From Antedon mediterranea (taxonomy: Eukaryota > Echinodermata > Crinoidea > Comatulida > Antedonidae), in NCBI RefSeq assembly GCF_964355755.1, contig NC_092674.1, positions 6,517,001 through 6,581,000 on the forward strand: a stretch of 64,000 nucleotides of DNA, given 5' to 3'. Within the stretch, counting starts at the first letter, position 1; each line of letters starts with the position of its first letter. Positions 53,044-63,606 of the stretch are shown here, in pieces. The notes under the pieces are model-generated. The model ran no database searches, was not told the origin of the DNA, and saw only the letters and a program-made list of their open reading frames with translations. The translations under genes and the position numbers were made by a program.

Positions 53044-53626
53044 TATGTGCTCTTCCAAGATATATAGCCAGTAGAAGAATAACAAAATCAGTCTAGTATT
53101 TTTGTATTGTCATGTCTCCTACAAAAGTATAATCAAATAAATTATAGTTACTCTTTGCTACGTAGTATAGGGCCTATTTAGTATTTATTATGAGAGCCTG
53201 ACTGTAAATCTGAAGAAAAGGTAAACTGTTTGTTACTAAAACAAAAATGCCAGAGACATTGGGTGAGTGAGCACGTACAACTTTTTTGCTCTCGATTTTC
53301 ACCTTTCAAAGAGACATTTATCTTTGTTTTTTCCCGATTGTATCATTATCATCGTAAATAGCATCTAGGACTTATCATGTAAACTTTTAAAGATGATGGT
53401 CAATGCTCTGTCGGTGTAAATAAGCAGTGAGTATTTTACCCCCATGATACCGCATCTATTGCCATTGGCTCGCCGTTGAAAGCACTGCAAGGTTAACTAT
53501 TACTGTGCTAGCCATATGCAAATCAAAATCCTTCAATAAGGTTTCCAAACATCTGCGTCACTTATGCAAATTAGTAAATTTGGCCGAAAATTACCAGCTG
53601 TGATTGTGACCTGATATGTAAAACAG
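53044..53626. other. Upstream region of the TTC6-like gene and 5' side of the retrotransposon
   Basis: Head-to-head arrangement of the TTC6-like start exon and a plus-strand retrotransposon. CATTGGCTCGCC at 53463-53474 contains an inverted CCAAT box. The 5' border of the retrotransposon could not be placed. Confidence 0.4.
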
Positions 53627-53656
53627 TTGTGGTACTGTAAAAAAGCAAGTGTAATC

Positions 53657-54226
53657 ATGGCCCCGAAGTTAGATGTTGATAAGCTGAAGAAAGACTTGCT
53701 TCAGGAGCTGACTACTTCTATTACTGAGACATTAAACAAAGCATTTGATAAGCTGCAGGAGCAAATCAGTAATATTGAAACCAGATTGGACTATTTAGAA
53801 CAATATTCACGTCGTAATAACCTTAGATTCTACGGTTTACAGGACTCGACAAAGTCAACTGATGATTTGGTGGCGGAGGTTATTCGCGACAAAATGGGTA
53901 TCACTTTCAAGTCCGACGATATTGAAGTATCTCATCGAATCGGTCCTATTACTGACAAGCCTAGGCCAATAATTGTTCGGTTCAATTCAATCAGGACCCG
54001 TAACAATGTGTTTGCAGCCAAATCCAAACTGAAGGGTATGCCGGTTTATATCTCGGAAGACCTAACAAAAGCAAATTTCAATCTCTTTTGGAAGGTAAGA
54101 CACCATGATGGAGTTCAACGTGCCTGGACTAACAGATGCAAGATATGGGCCCTGTGTAAAGGTGAAGAAAAACCCAAGCATATCAAGAATGAAAATGATT
54201 TTGAACGACTGATTGCTGAACATTAA
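53657..54226 (+). CDS. Retrotransposon ORF1 protein (coiled coil plus RRM-like)
   Basis: 190 codons from ATG 53657, chosen over ATG 53627 for its better start context and the typical MAPKLD start. A heptad-rich coiled coil spans about residues 5-60 (LLQELTTSITETLNKAFDKL, QEQISNIETRLDYLEQYSRR), followed by an RRM-like region (NNLRFYGLQDS, RPIIVRFNSIRTRN). Residues YSRRNNLRFYG are a common signature of L1/CR1-type ORF1 proteins, which bind and chaperone element RNA. The frame is intact. No zinc knuckle is visible. Confidence 0.8.
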   Translation: MAPKLDVDKLKKDLLQELTTSITETLNKAFDKLQEQISNIETRLDYLEQYSRRNNLRFYGLQDSTKSTDDLVAEVIRDKMGITFKSDDIEVSHRIGPITDKPRPIIVRFNSIRTRNNVFAAKSKLKGMPVYISEDLTKANFNLFWKVRHHDGVQRAWTNRCKIWALCKGEEKPKHIKNENDFERLIAEH

Positions 54227-54415
54227 GAACGTTTAGACGGTGTCATTAAAAGTACGTTTCTTACCGACGAAATTTGACCATTATTTGTTGATTTTAGATA
54301 GCAAAAACGTGTTCTCTTGTTTTTATTTCAATGTTTACTATGTTCGTTTGGCTAAGTGTTCTCATATGTGCTAGCGTTTTTAAAGTGAGTACTCTACTTA
54401 TTTTTTTTACTGATA

Positions 54416-57400
54416 ATGGATAATTTATTTATCATAAATTTGGGGCGTAATAATGTTCTAATGTGCATGCTTTTAATGTGCGGCGATATACATCCAAATC
54501 CTGGTCCGGAACAGTTTACAGTTTGCCATATTAACATACGTAGTCTAATCGTTCCAGGTAAACTAGCTGAAATTCAACACCTAGCAAATTTAAATAACTA
54601 TGATATTATTGCTTTAACAGAAACATGGCTAGATCAAACTATCTTGAACCATGACATTTTACTAGACGGTTATCAAGAACCTATTAGAAATGATAGAAAC
54701 CGCCATGGCGGCGGATGTGCTTTTTACATATCTAATTCTATACACTTAGTTAATTCCCATATTTGTAATGATCTCTTGTCAGATGTGATAAGGTGTGAAA
54801 TACAAGTTTCAAACTGGACGATTTTGACTTATGTATGTTATAGGCCACCACAAAGTGATGTTCAATTTGATCAGGATCTACTTGACTATTTTCAAAACAG
54901 TACTACAGTAATAACTTTGTTTTGTCTCGACACAGCTTAACTTTAATGATGGGCGATATGAATGCTCAAAATAACAACTGGTACAATGATGGAAACACAA
55001 ATAGATTTGGAAAATCATTTTACAAATTTTTACAACAAAACGGTTTAACTCAACACATCAATATGCCAACACGTTGTATAAAAGACCAACGGTCTTGTAT
55101 TGACCATATAGTTACTAGTCAAAATGTATATATTAATGATTTTGGTGCATTGTGCCCACTTTTAAATTGTGATCACAGTCCAGTATATGCAAATATTGAT
55201 ATTCGTATCACACGGGACAAGCCATACAATCGTAAAATATATCTTTTTGAAAAAACTGATTTTAATTTATATCGTAATGCTCTTAATTCTGTAAATTGGG
55301 AAGAAGTTTATTCATCTTCAAAGGTTGAAGATGTTTGTCATAATTGGATTGACTTATTTAATAATTGTGTTGATAACTATATTATATCTAAAATTATAAC
55401 TGTGCGTCCTAATGACAAGCCTTGGATTAATGCGCATATTAGAACTCTTATTCGCAAAAGAAATCGCGCCCATTCCACTCGAAATAACTCAAATTCGCAT
55501 ATGCAACGTTTTAAGAAAATTGGCGCAAAAGTTGTTAAAGCAATAAGAAAAGCTAAACAAACTTTTTTGGATAAACAATTTGATTTATTAATGAATAAAA
55601 ACTGTGATTCAAAAACTTGGTGGTCTACCATAAATTCAGTTTGTAATTCCAAACAATATTATAAGATTCCTCCAATCAAATTAAACGATGATGTCCTAAC
55701 TTTAAATAGTGAGAAAGTTAAAGCGTTTAACAATTATTTTAAATCTCAATCGTTTATTCCTAATCATGATGATTTTCCTTCGGACTTCACATATATAGAA
55801 CTGCATCGAGACTCTCAACTCTCAAATTATCTGTTGATGAGATCATGAAATTATTAACTATGCTGGATAAAAACAAGGCGATGGGACCTGATGAAATTCA
55901 CAGTATCATACTAATAGAATCTGCTGAAATTATTGCACCCCATTTGACAAAGCTTTATAACTTCTGCATAAGCCAAGGATATTTTCCTGTGGAATAGAAA
56001 AAATCAAATGTCATTCCTCTGCATAAAAAAGGCAATAAATCCCTTATTGAGAACTACCGCCCTATATCCATACTTTCCAACTTTGCAAAAATTTTTGAGC
56101 GTGCAGTTTTTGATATAGTATATAAATACTTTGTGGATAATAAACTTCTTACTCAATTCCAATCTGGTTTTACACCAGGTGACTCGACAACGTATCAACT
56201 TCTTTATCTTATAGATACATTTAATAGAGCTTTAGATTTAAGGAAAGAAGTAATCTCGGTATTTTTGGATATTTCCAAAGCCTTCGATAAAGTTTGGCAT
56301 AATGGGATTATATACAAATTAAATCAATATGGAATTAATGGCACTCTTCTAAAATGGTTCCAAAGTTACTTAAACTCACGTGAGCAACGTGTTATTATTG
56401 AAGGAACTACCAGTCCTTGGGTGACCATTACAGCAGGAGTACCCCAAGGATCTGTTTTGGGTCCATTTTTATTTATTGTATTCATAAATGATATGGTTGA
56501 TAATATCAAATCTAATTTTAGTTTATATGCAGATGATACTTCGTTATATGATATTTGTACAGATCGTAATATTTCAGAACAAAAATTAAATGGTGATCTT
56601 AATGTCATTTATAATTGGGCAAAAAAATGGAAAGTAACATTCAATGCTAACAAAACGAAAGCTATACTGTTTACACGTAAACATTTAGATAACTATGTTA
56701 GTTTAAATTTCAATAATGTAAATCTACAATTTGTAAATGATCATAGGCATCTTGGTGTAATGCTTAATGCAAAACTCAAGTGGGATTCCCATATCCAATC
56801 TGTAATTAACAAAGCGTCTTTATCTTTAAATATGCTACGTCGTGTCAAACATATTCTACCTCGACAGGCTCTCTGTCACATTTACATATCACACGTTAGA
56901 CCATTAATGGAATATGCAGCTCCTGTTTGGTGTAATATCCCAGATAAATTAAGTGATGAACTAGAAAATATCCAGATTTCTGCAGGTAGAATATGTACTG
57001 GTGCGTGGAAACATACAAGTCATAATGCATTAAGACAAGAATTCGGCTGGTTATCATTGGAAAAACGTAGACAATTTCTTAACCTAATACTGTTTTTTAA
57101 AATTATTCATAAGTTAACACCAGTGTATCTTTACTCCTTATTTAATTTTTCTGACAATATTGAAGTTTATAACTTGCGTAACATCCGAAATATAATAATT
57201 CCATTTTGTAAGACCACATCATATCGTTTATCTTTTGTCCCATCTATTATAACACATTGGAATGAGTTAAATAATGAAATAAAAAATTCCTCATTTCTTG
57301 TTGAGTTTAAAAAATTGCTACTGAAATCCAATTTGTTTGAAACAAAAAAACGTTCTTATTATGATACAGGTGATAAGAAGATTAACCAAATTCACACTAG

Positions 57401-57728
57401 AATCCGACTTGGTTTCAGCTGTCTCAATTCGCATTTATTCTTACATGGACTTCGGGACAATCCAAATTGTACTTGTGGCTTTAATGTTGAGAATCCGCTT
57501 CATTTCTTATGTTACTGCCCTAATTATAATACACAAAGAGATATTCTACTTGTAAGCGCTAACTCAATTATTGAGGATATCTTAGCCAAGGATTTTTCTT
57601 TAACATTTAATTTTACATTTTTAAGTGAAATTTTTATTTTTGGTTCCGATCTTCTTTCGAATTGTGAAAATGCTTTATTATTTTATTATGTACAACAATT
57701 TCTTGTTAATTCTGGAAGATTTAATTGA
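54416..57728 (+). pseudogene. Retrotransposon ORF2: 2A-like leader, endonuclease, reverse transcriptase (broken)
   Basis: Starts MDNLFIINLGRNN with a 2A-like motif at residues 23-31. Endonuclease motifs: CHINIRSL, ALTETWLD, YVCYRPPQSD, MGDMNAQNNNW, SCIDHIV, CDHSPV. Reverse transcriptase: NVIPLHKKGN, ENYRPISILSNF, FQSGFTPGDSTTYQL, SVFLDISKAFDKVWHNG, AGVPQGSVLGPFLF and the catalytic YADD (56527-56538). C-terminus: IHTRIRLGFSCLNSHLF with CTCG...H...C. Three defects: a frameshift near 54915 (between endonuclease blocks), a frameshift near 55800-55845, and a TAG at 55996-55998 where Trp is expected before KKSNVIP. The copy is therefore inactive but recent. Confidence 0.9.
54482..54508 (+). other. 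2A-like ribosome-skipping motif GDIHPNPGP
   Basis: Codons 23-31 of ORF2 read GDIHPNPGP after a hydrophobic stretch (VLMCMLLMC). The D-x-x-x-NPGP core fits the known 2A consensus, at which translation skips the last Gly-Pro bond. 2A motifs are known at the N-terminus of non-LTR retrotransposon ORFs in several marine animals. His replaces the usual Glu in the DxE position, so activity is uncertain. Confidence 0.65.
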
Positions 57729-57769
57729 TGTTTCTGTTAGTTGTTTTAAAATGTTGTATTTGTTAATCT

Positions 57770-57813
57770 GAGGCGCCTTGAAGCTAAGATGGTTCCATCT
57801 TGTAAGGCGCCTC
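57770..57813 (+). other. Two-tier 3' hairpin of the retrotransposon
   Basis: Outer stem GAGGCGCCTT / AAGGCGCCTC (10 perfect pairs) and inner stem AAGATGG / CCATCTT, followed by about 20 bases and the A-rich tail. Several CR1/L2-type elements use a 3' stem-loop for recognition by their reverse transcriptase; that role is inferred here. Confidence 0.6.
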
Positions 57814-57879
57814 TGTGTAATATACTGAATAAAAAAAAAAAAAAACAAACATGCAATATCATTTATTAATAATAATAAT

Positions 57880-59260
57880 ATAGACTAGGCTTAGGGCTAG
57901 GCTACAGGTAGATCTACACACTAGGCCTAGGCTACTATACTAGGCTATAAGTAGGTATATGGTAGTAGGCTTAGTCTAGGCGAATACAGATCACTCCGGC
58001 CGCGCTTCACTCCGGCCGCGCTTCAATCCGTCCGCGATTCATTCCGGCCGCAGCTATTGAGCGCCCAATGAGTCTTTTACAACCGAGAAACGTTTTTTGT
58101 AGAGAATCAAAATAAACATTTGTAATCATACAGTATATTTTTTCTCTTTCAGGATCACAACAACATCGCAAGTGTTTTAAATTAGGTCTAACGCTAAAAC
58201 AAAATAATTTATGTGTTTTATCCAATGTATAATAGGCTAGTATATTAATTGTAATGTGATTAATTAATGTAATTTATTGCAATGTACCCTATATGTCATA
58301 TTATTTTTATCATATATAAATTAAAATATAAAATCATTGTAAATTGGACTGTACAAAAATGATATATTAATTCTTGATACAATTCCAGGTAACATTAATT
58401 AGACGGATATTTGATTATTTGAAATAAATTAATTAATATTGTAAATATTGTTAACTATAACAAACATCAATAATAATTGATTATTTGAAATAAATAAATT
58501 AATATTTTACATATTGTTATTAACTATAATTAGTAAGTATGGGTACTGGCAAGATAAAGTGTTATAAAAATAATTTTTAATGTTAATAAATGTAAAGCTA
58601 TACAAATAAATGTACATAGAAAGAAATTAAATATTGTTATTCAAGCATTATTATTAATTAGACGGGTATTTGATTTTTATTTTATTATTGAATTTAATTA
58701 AGTTAAGTTTAGTTTGAAAGAAAAAGCAGTTCCAACTTCTTTGAATGTTATTGTTAATGAAAAAAGTAAAATTGTTGCTAATAAATATTCAATTAGTTCC
58801 ATTTAAATTCACCAAGAATTTGTTATACCACTGAACAGTATAGAAAACGTAGATATGGGCGCTCCATACTAACGGCCCCTTTGCACAGGAAGTCGAATTG
58901 AATAGCGGCCGGAGTGCATAACATCGCGCTAAACTGATACGGCGGCCGGAGTGAAGCGCGGCCGGAGTGATCGGCTACCGTCTAGGCCTGGGCCCTAGGC
59001 CTCTCTGGATAGCATGCAGGCAGGTCCAACCAAGTCGACCTCGGCCTAGGTCTATAGCGCCTACTACACTACTAGGCCTAGCCTACTGTAGCTAGCTAGC
59101 CTAGGGCTAGGCTAGCCTACTAGAGGAGGAAGGTAGGTTAGCCTAGTTAGTAGCCTAGTAGTAGTAGTGTACTACTACTAGCCTAGCCTACTAGGATACT
59201 AGGCCTAAGCTTAGCTTGGCTCCGGGCCTAGCTAGCCTAAATATATTATGATGATATTAT
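57880..59260. other. CTAGGCCTAG-rich non-coding DNA
   Basis: Both sides of the 982-bp element (57880-57985 and 58980-59250) consist of irregular repeats of CTAGGCCTAG and GCCTAGTAG-type palindromes. No exon is visible. Confidence 0.6.
57990..58971. mobile_element. 982-bp non-autonomous DNA element with GC-rich inverted ends
   Basis: The left end ATCACTCCGGCCGCGCTTCA plus CTCCGGCCGC is an exact complement of the right end, where GCGGCCGGAGTGAAGCGCGG runs to AGTGAT. A further inner block (GATTCATTCCGGCCGCAGCT against its diverged mirror) extends each arm to about 65 bp. The ends contain internal CACTCCGGCCGCG repeats, while the core is strongly AT-rich and without coding sequence. No clear target duplication. 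Confidence 0.75.
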
Positions 59261-59436
59261 GATTAAATAATGGAAGACATGATTAAACTGTATTTACAAA
59301 CCTTTCATTTATTTGTATTCAACTGAAATTGCGTTAAAAAATGGTACATTCTTCAGCCTTCGCATTGATTGAGTATTTGCGATGTTTATGGTCGTCCCGG
59401 TGCTAAAAGCACGAAACTCTACAGACATGACTTATG

Positions 59437-59475
59437 ATTGGCTGCATTTCTGAGGTTTTCAGAGAATCCACCAAT
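59437..59475 (+). promoter_or_regulatory. Paired CCAAT boxes upstream of MRPL28
   Basis: An inverted CCAAT (GATTGGCTG at 59436) and a direct one (ACCAATAAG at 59470) lie about 300 bases before the start codon, with no TATA box in an obvious position. This fits a housekeeping-type promoter but rests on short motifs. Confidence 0.3.
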
Positions 59476-59764
59476 AAGAATATAGGAAAGTGCAAGTACA
59501 ATTCACTTATGTATGTTGCGCTACACTGGACATATTTTTAAAACTTCAATAAATTCATATTAGCACTTGGTTAAAATGAACAATATGATATTTTATAAGC
59601 CTGAAATATTTATCAGTGTTTTTCTATGGATTAAAGTGATGCAATTGTTACTGGACTTTTATTATGTATTGTGAAAGTGCTCATTGTACACTTTTATGTT
59701 AAATGCAGATTTGGCGAGTCATACCTTCACACTCGCTCCGTGTGTTTTCCCAAAAACAGGAAAC

Positions 59765-59905
59765 ATGTCGTCGTCAATTCCGAAAGTGTATCGTAATGCA
59801 AAATCCGTTGTAAATAGTTATTCAAATAGATTAAATGTTATATCGGACACCTATAGGAAAGCAACAATACCCAAGCGTATTGCATTTGATAGATTATCAC
59901 GACAA
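59765..59905 (+). CDS. mrpl28: MRPL28 exon 1
   Basis: 47 codons from ATG 59765 (ACATGTCGTC) to donor CAA|GTAAGT. The start is preferred over ATG 59684 because that upstream Met adds an unrelated hydrophobic stretch. Encodes the presumed import sequence. Confidence 0.75.
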
Positions 59906-62900
59906 GTAAGTTGGTTTTTATTTTCTAGGCTAGGCCTAAAAAGTAAGAAGACTGGCCATCATAATAATGCAACATGCCACGATGTGATGCGGTTAGCCTC
60001 CTTTTTTTTTTGTATGCTATGATCCCTACACCTAGGCCTAGACAACAGAGATATACAATGTTTTAAACTTTTACCTAGGCCTAGTCTAGTTATTAATATT
60101 ATAATAATATTTATACTTTATCTTTATTTAGAAAATGAATGAACCTCCTGAATATGAATTGTTGCCAGCTGCATATTTTAAGTATTTACCAAAAGGGGAT
60201 CCTCCGGTCCTTCATTGGAGACAAGAACCAGGTTTGTATAGCTATAGTAACAATTCAAACACCAGACTTACAGAAGCAGGTCCCTAATTATTTCTATTTA
60301 CAAAAAAAAACATTATTGTTGCCTACTTTTCAGAGTGAGTGTGATAGGCCAACATCCATTTTCATTTATTTTGTTTACCATATTATACACTAATCTAAGA
60401 AATTTACAGTCGTGAATCTTTTTAACTTTATTCTAATAACACAAAAAAAATGAGTAAGCATTCTTATATTTCATACTTTCTTGTTTTTTGTAGGTATTTG
60501 GAAGAAGGATCCAAAAACTGGGGAGAAGGTGCGAGTAAATAACGTTCCTGTCAACGTTGTTTATCCTAGGTTAAGTCAGGTTGGGTTATGGGGTGGAGAA
60601 GGTGTAATAAAGGGATATGCAAAAGCTCATAAAACAAGGGGCTTTAGGTAAGTTTGCTAAAACCTTATATAACCAATAAATTCATATTAATAAGCGCCGT
60701 TCCTTTAGGCAGTTATATTCAAGAGAACGTAAGCATCAGGAAGCAGTTACCATGTGGTAGCTTATAGTTTACTACGGCTGAAAAAAATGGGTATTTGGAA
60801 CTTGCACTGGGCATGTACACACCCTAAAGCACGTCTGGGAAAAGAGAGTCTATGAAAACATTTGCTGATAAATATTGAGATGTATGTACACAGTAGTTAT
60901 CGTGAGATGAGCATCGTTTTTTGTACGAAATATTTCTTGTTTAATAAGGAATACAGGAGTGAGATTACAATATACTTGAGCATGAGATTGTCAGCAATTT
61001 TAATTGCTAAGTTTATTAACCAAACTTTTCTTCATTTTACAGATATCCTAGAACGTGGAAACCGTTTATCACCACAAGAAAGATATACAGTGAGATACTG
61101 GACAAGGTGTTTGAAATTCAATGCACATTAAGAGCATTAAATAAAATTGATGAAGCCTTTGGGTTAGACCATTATATACTAAAGGTAAACAATGCTTAAA
61201 TACTGCATTGAAGTGCTCTGAAATGATTTCGAAAATTCTGGTATGAACTCAAAGCTATATAAATTGGGATTGACGATAGGAAAATTCTGATAGAAACAGC
61301 AAGGCTCATGTAACTGCTGTAACATCAAGGGGCTCAATTTGCACCAAAGCACTGGGTTAACCCCCTACACTCATAATGAAAGATACTATGGGTTTTTAAA
61401 GTGCACACAAGCCATATGTGTATGTGTACACTGAACCTCTGTTTTAAAATCATTATCCAAGAAAACTTTCTTATTAATATTATGCATTATATAGTTTATC
61501 TTCTTCTCTAAAGCTCTGTCCTACACTAGTTTGACAAAAAAAAATGTGATGTGATGTCATATTACTATCATATTTGGGCATATCACTGCCATATTTGGGC
61601 ACAGTTTGAGCTTAAAATATTATTATTATGTATTTTCTGTTGATAGACTCCACCTGAAGAGCTGAATTCTTTACTAGGAATGATCTTGAAACGACACATG
61701 TTATTGGCACTAGCAAGGAAAGATATGTACCCCAACGATCCAGAAAAAAAGGACATGATATATGAAAAATATAAGCACTATGAAGTTCCTGTAAGCACTC
61801 ATTTGTTAAGCCTATTTAGCCTTGCCTCTTGTGCCCCTCAGCACAGCCACATTTCACAGCCTAGCCTCGCCTATCAATCTGACCACACTCTAACCATGTC
61901 TAATTGCAGTTCACAGCCTAGCCTACATGTCAATCTGTCCACATGCTGTAGCCTACTGTAGCTTTGCCTCAATCTGGCCACACTGTAGCTTAGCCTGTGT
62001 CCCGTGCACCCGCATAGGCTAACCTATATCAATCTGACCACACTCTAATGCGTGGTTCCCAATGGAGACCGACAATCAACGTAATGCAACGTAAGTGATT
62101 TTACCAATCACAAGCAATGTATTATGTTGCTTGTATTGATCAACTCGCTTGTGTTGCGCCTACAGTACGTCCTTGCGTTGCGTCCTAGTGGGAACCAAGC
62201 TTAACCTTGTCCACAGCCTAGCCTACCTATGAATCTAATGCCCACTGTAGCCTAGATTTGCCTCAATCTGGCCACACTGTAGCTTAGTCTGTGTCCCTTG
62301 CACCTGCTGCCTAGTCTGTTAATTGTTAAATAGTTTCAGCCTGTTTCACAAATAATACTTACATTGGTTTTGCAGAAAAATGCTATTAACCAATCACAAA
62401 CAAGATTGATGCGGCCATGTAGTAACTTGATAGACCTGTGTAGTTTGACAACATGTTGTAGCTTTTAATTGAACAATTTAAACAATGCATAATATACAAT
62501 ACCACATTTATTTCACAACAATTGAACATGATCGCAATAATATACAGATTATCTTAAATAGCATTATCGAACAGTAACAACACTGCTTAAATAACACACA
62601 AGCATAACCATCCTCATTAAAACCATTGATTAATAGTTTTAATGATTAATTTAACTTTCTTACAGGAAGATGAAGCAATTTGGGTGGGGCTGACTAGAGG
62701 CGAGGCTGTTACCTTATATAGAAAGCTTTTACCACCGCAGGAAAAAGTACGCCCATTAAAAGATGTATATACAGAAGAGTTATTGAGCAAACTCAAAGGT
62801 ATTAGTAAGTTATGCATGACTGGATGGCATGCTTATTTATATTGAGGATTTACGAAAAAATTTAAGGGGAAATACTGGCCCAAGTAGGTTAGATTGTTTT

Positions 62901-63606
62901 AATACAATTTATACGGATACAACATTAGTTCATTAATAAAATTAGTGTTTGTGTTACAAAGATATTCTTTGCACAGTTATTTAAACTATGAAATGTTAAA
63001 GAATTAAGAAATTAACAATATACATATTATACAGTGTATTAAAAGTACAGTGCAATTACTACATAGAAATAACAGTAACGATCATATTATTGATAGTAAT
63101 ATTAGTTTTAAACATAAAGTCCTGTCTACACTATCAAACTTTATGTGACAAAAAAATGCGATGTGCCCATATATGGACATGATGATGTCATATCACTACC
63201 ATATTTAAGCATATCACACTTTTTCGTCAAACTAGTTTGATAGTGTAGACAGAGCTTAAGAATAATATTAACTGTACAATAGCCTAGCTAAAACAACAAA
63301 AAGAAAGTCTTCAAATAAAACACAAACAAACCAATGTTATTTACAATGCATTAATTAATATTAAATTAACCAACAAAAATTAACATAATGAAATGTTTAT
63401 ACCGTTTATGATCGAATATAGTCCCAGGGGCTTAATTACAAAATTTGGTGAAATTATACATATAGGATTATACTCGGTAATATACGGTAATAACAAAATG
63501 TGGATGATTGACATTTTATTGAACGTTACACAATTTGATTTCTTTGTTATTTTTAGAAAACACACTTACCGAAGAATTTATACCAGAAGAAAAACCTAAA
63601 AGGTAA
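59765..63606 (+). CDS. mrpl28: Mitochondrial ribosomal protein L28 (bL28m)
   Basis: Seven exons joined in phase give about 287 residues. Recognisable blocks: WKKDPKTGEKVRVNNVPVNV, YPRLSQVGLWGGEGVIKGYA, RTWKPFITTRKIYSEILDKV, LRALNKIDEAFGLDHYILKT, GMILKRHMLLALARKDMYPN, KKDMIYEKYKHYEVPEDEAI and WVGLTRGEAVTLYRKLLPP. They match, in order, the vertebrate MRPL28 signature (GLWGGEG, IDEAYGLDFYILKTP, LARQDP...PEDPE, WVGLT.EEA). The protein belongs to the large subunit of the mitochondrial ribosome. The basic N-terminus (IPKVYRNAKSVVNSYSNRLN) is suitable for mitochondrial import. The last codons are uncertain: AAAAGGTAAAC can be read as Arg-stop or as a splice donor. Confidence 0.9.
60132..60231 (+). 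CDS. mrpl28: MRPL28 exon 2
   Basis: Acceptor TTTATTTAG, peptide PPEYELLPAAYFKYLPKGDP then VLHWRQEP, donor GTTTGT, phase 1 out. Confidence 0.85.
60494..60647 (+). CDS. mrpl28: MRPL28 exon 3
   Basis: Acceptor TTTTTTGTAG. Holds the family signature GLWGGEG. Donor GTAAGT, phase 2 out. Confidence 0.9.
61043..61184 (+). CDS. mrpl28: MRPL28 exon 4
   Basis: Acceptor CATTTTACAG, peptide begins YPRTWKPFITTRK and ends DEAFGLDHYILK, donor GTAAAC, phase 0. Confidence 0.9.
61340..61465 (-). mobile_element. SINE family 2 fragment
   Basis: Shares the family-2 body (complement of AAAGTGCACACAAGCCATAT and of CTGGGTTAACCCC) with the copies at 23.1 and 28.7 kb, but the tRNA head is missing. In MRPL28 intron 4. 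Confidence 0.5.
61510..61613. mobile_element. Palindromic MITE, CTGTCTACAC family (degraded)
   Basis: AAGCTCTGTCCTACACTAG arm, GATGTCATATTACTATCATA core, short GAGCTT end. In MRPL28 intron 4. Confidence 0.55.
61647..61790 (+). CDS. mrpl28: MRPL28 exon 5
   Basis: Acceptor TTGATAG, 48 codons TPPEELNSLLGMILKRHMLL to YKHYEVP, donor GTAAGC, phase 0. Confidence 0.9.
61915..62310. repeat. Tandem CCTAGCCTA-rich repeats split by a MITE
   Basis: ACTGTAGCTTAGCCTGTGTC and CTCAATCTGGCCACACTGTA occur on both sides of the MITE at 62050-62202, in MRPL28 intron 5. Confidence 0.65.
62050..62202. mobile_element. MITE, AAGCTTNGTTCCCAC family
   Basis: GCGTGGTTCCCA at the left and GTGGGAACCAAGCTT at the right, with inner CAACGTAATGCAACG mirrored by CGTTGCGTCC. 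Relative of 14409-14515. Confidence 0.6.
62666..62798 (+). CDS. mrpl28: MRPL28 exon 6
   Basis: Acceptor TTTCTTACAG, peptide EDEAIWVGLTRGEAVTLYRK to EELLSKLK, donor GTATTA, phase 1 out. Confidence 0.9.
63116..63257. mobile_element. Palindromic MITE, CTGTCTACAC family (full copy)
   Basis: CTGTCTACACTATCAAACTT arm, CCATATATGGACATGATGAT core, GATAGTGTAGACAGAGCTT arm. In MRPL28 intron 6. Confidence 0.75.
63557..63606 (+). CDS. mrpl28: MRPL28 exon 7 (probable last coding exon)
   Basis: Acceptor TTATTTTTAG, peptide NTLTEEFIPEEKPKR and TAA at 63604-63606. The same bases form a usable donor (AAAG|GTAAAC), so a further exon to the right is not excluded. Confidence 0.65.

Larger units (their letters stand above)
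53627..57840 (+). mobile_element. Near full-length non-LTR retrotransposon with two ORFs
   Basis: ORF1 (53657-54226), a 190-bp gap and ORF2 (54416-57728, broken) are followed by a hairpin 3' UTR and an A-rich tail near 57830. ORF2 has an AP-type endonuclease, reverse transcriptase and a C-terminal Cys/His domain. The Jockey/CR1-like group is likely; the exact clade is not decided. The 5' end may extend left of the given start into 53.2-53.6 kb. Confidence 0.85.

Noticed and set aside
58007-58225. 72-codon minus-strand frame in the 982-bp element
   Set aside because: It begins in the AT-rich core and runs into the terminal repeat; no protein family is recognisable.
60862-61131. 89-codon plus-strand frame across MRPL28 intron 3 and exon 4
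   Set aside because: Different frame from the MRPL28 exon, which is strongly supported by family signature.
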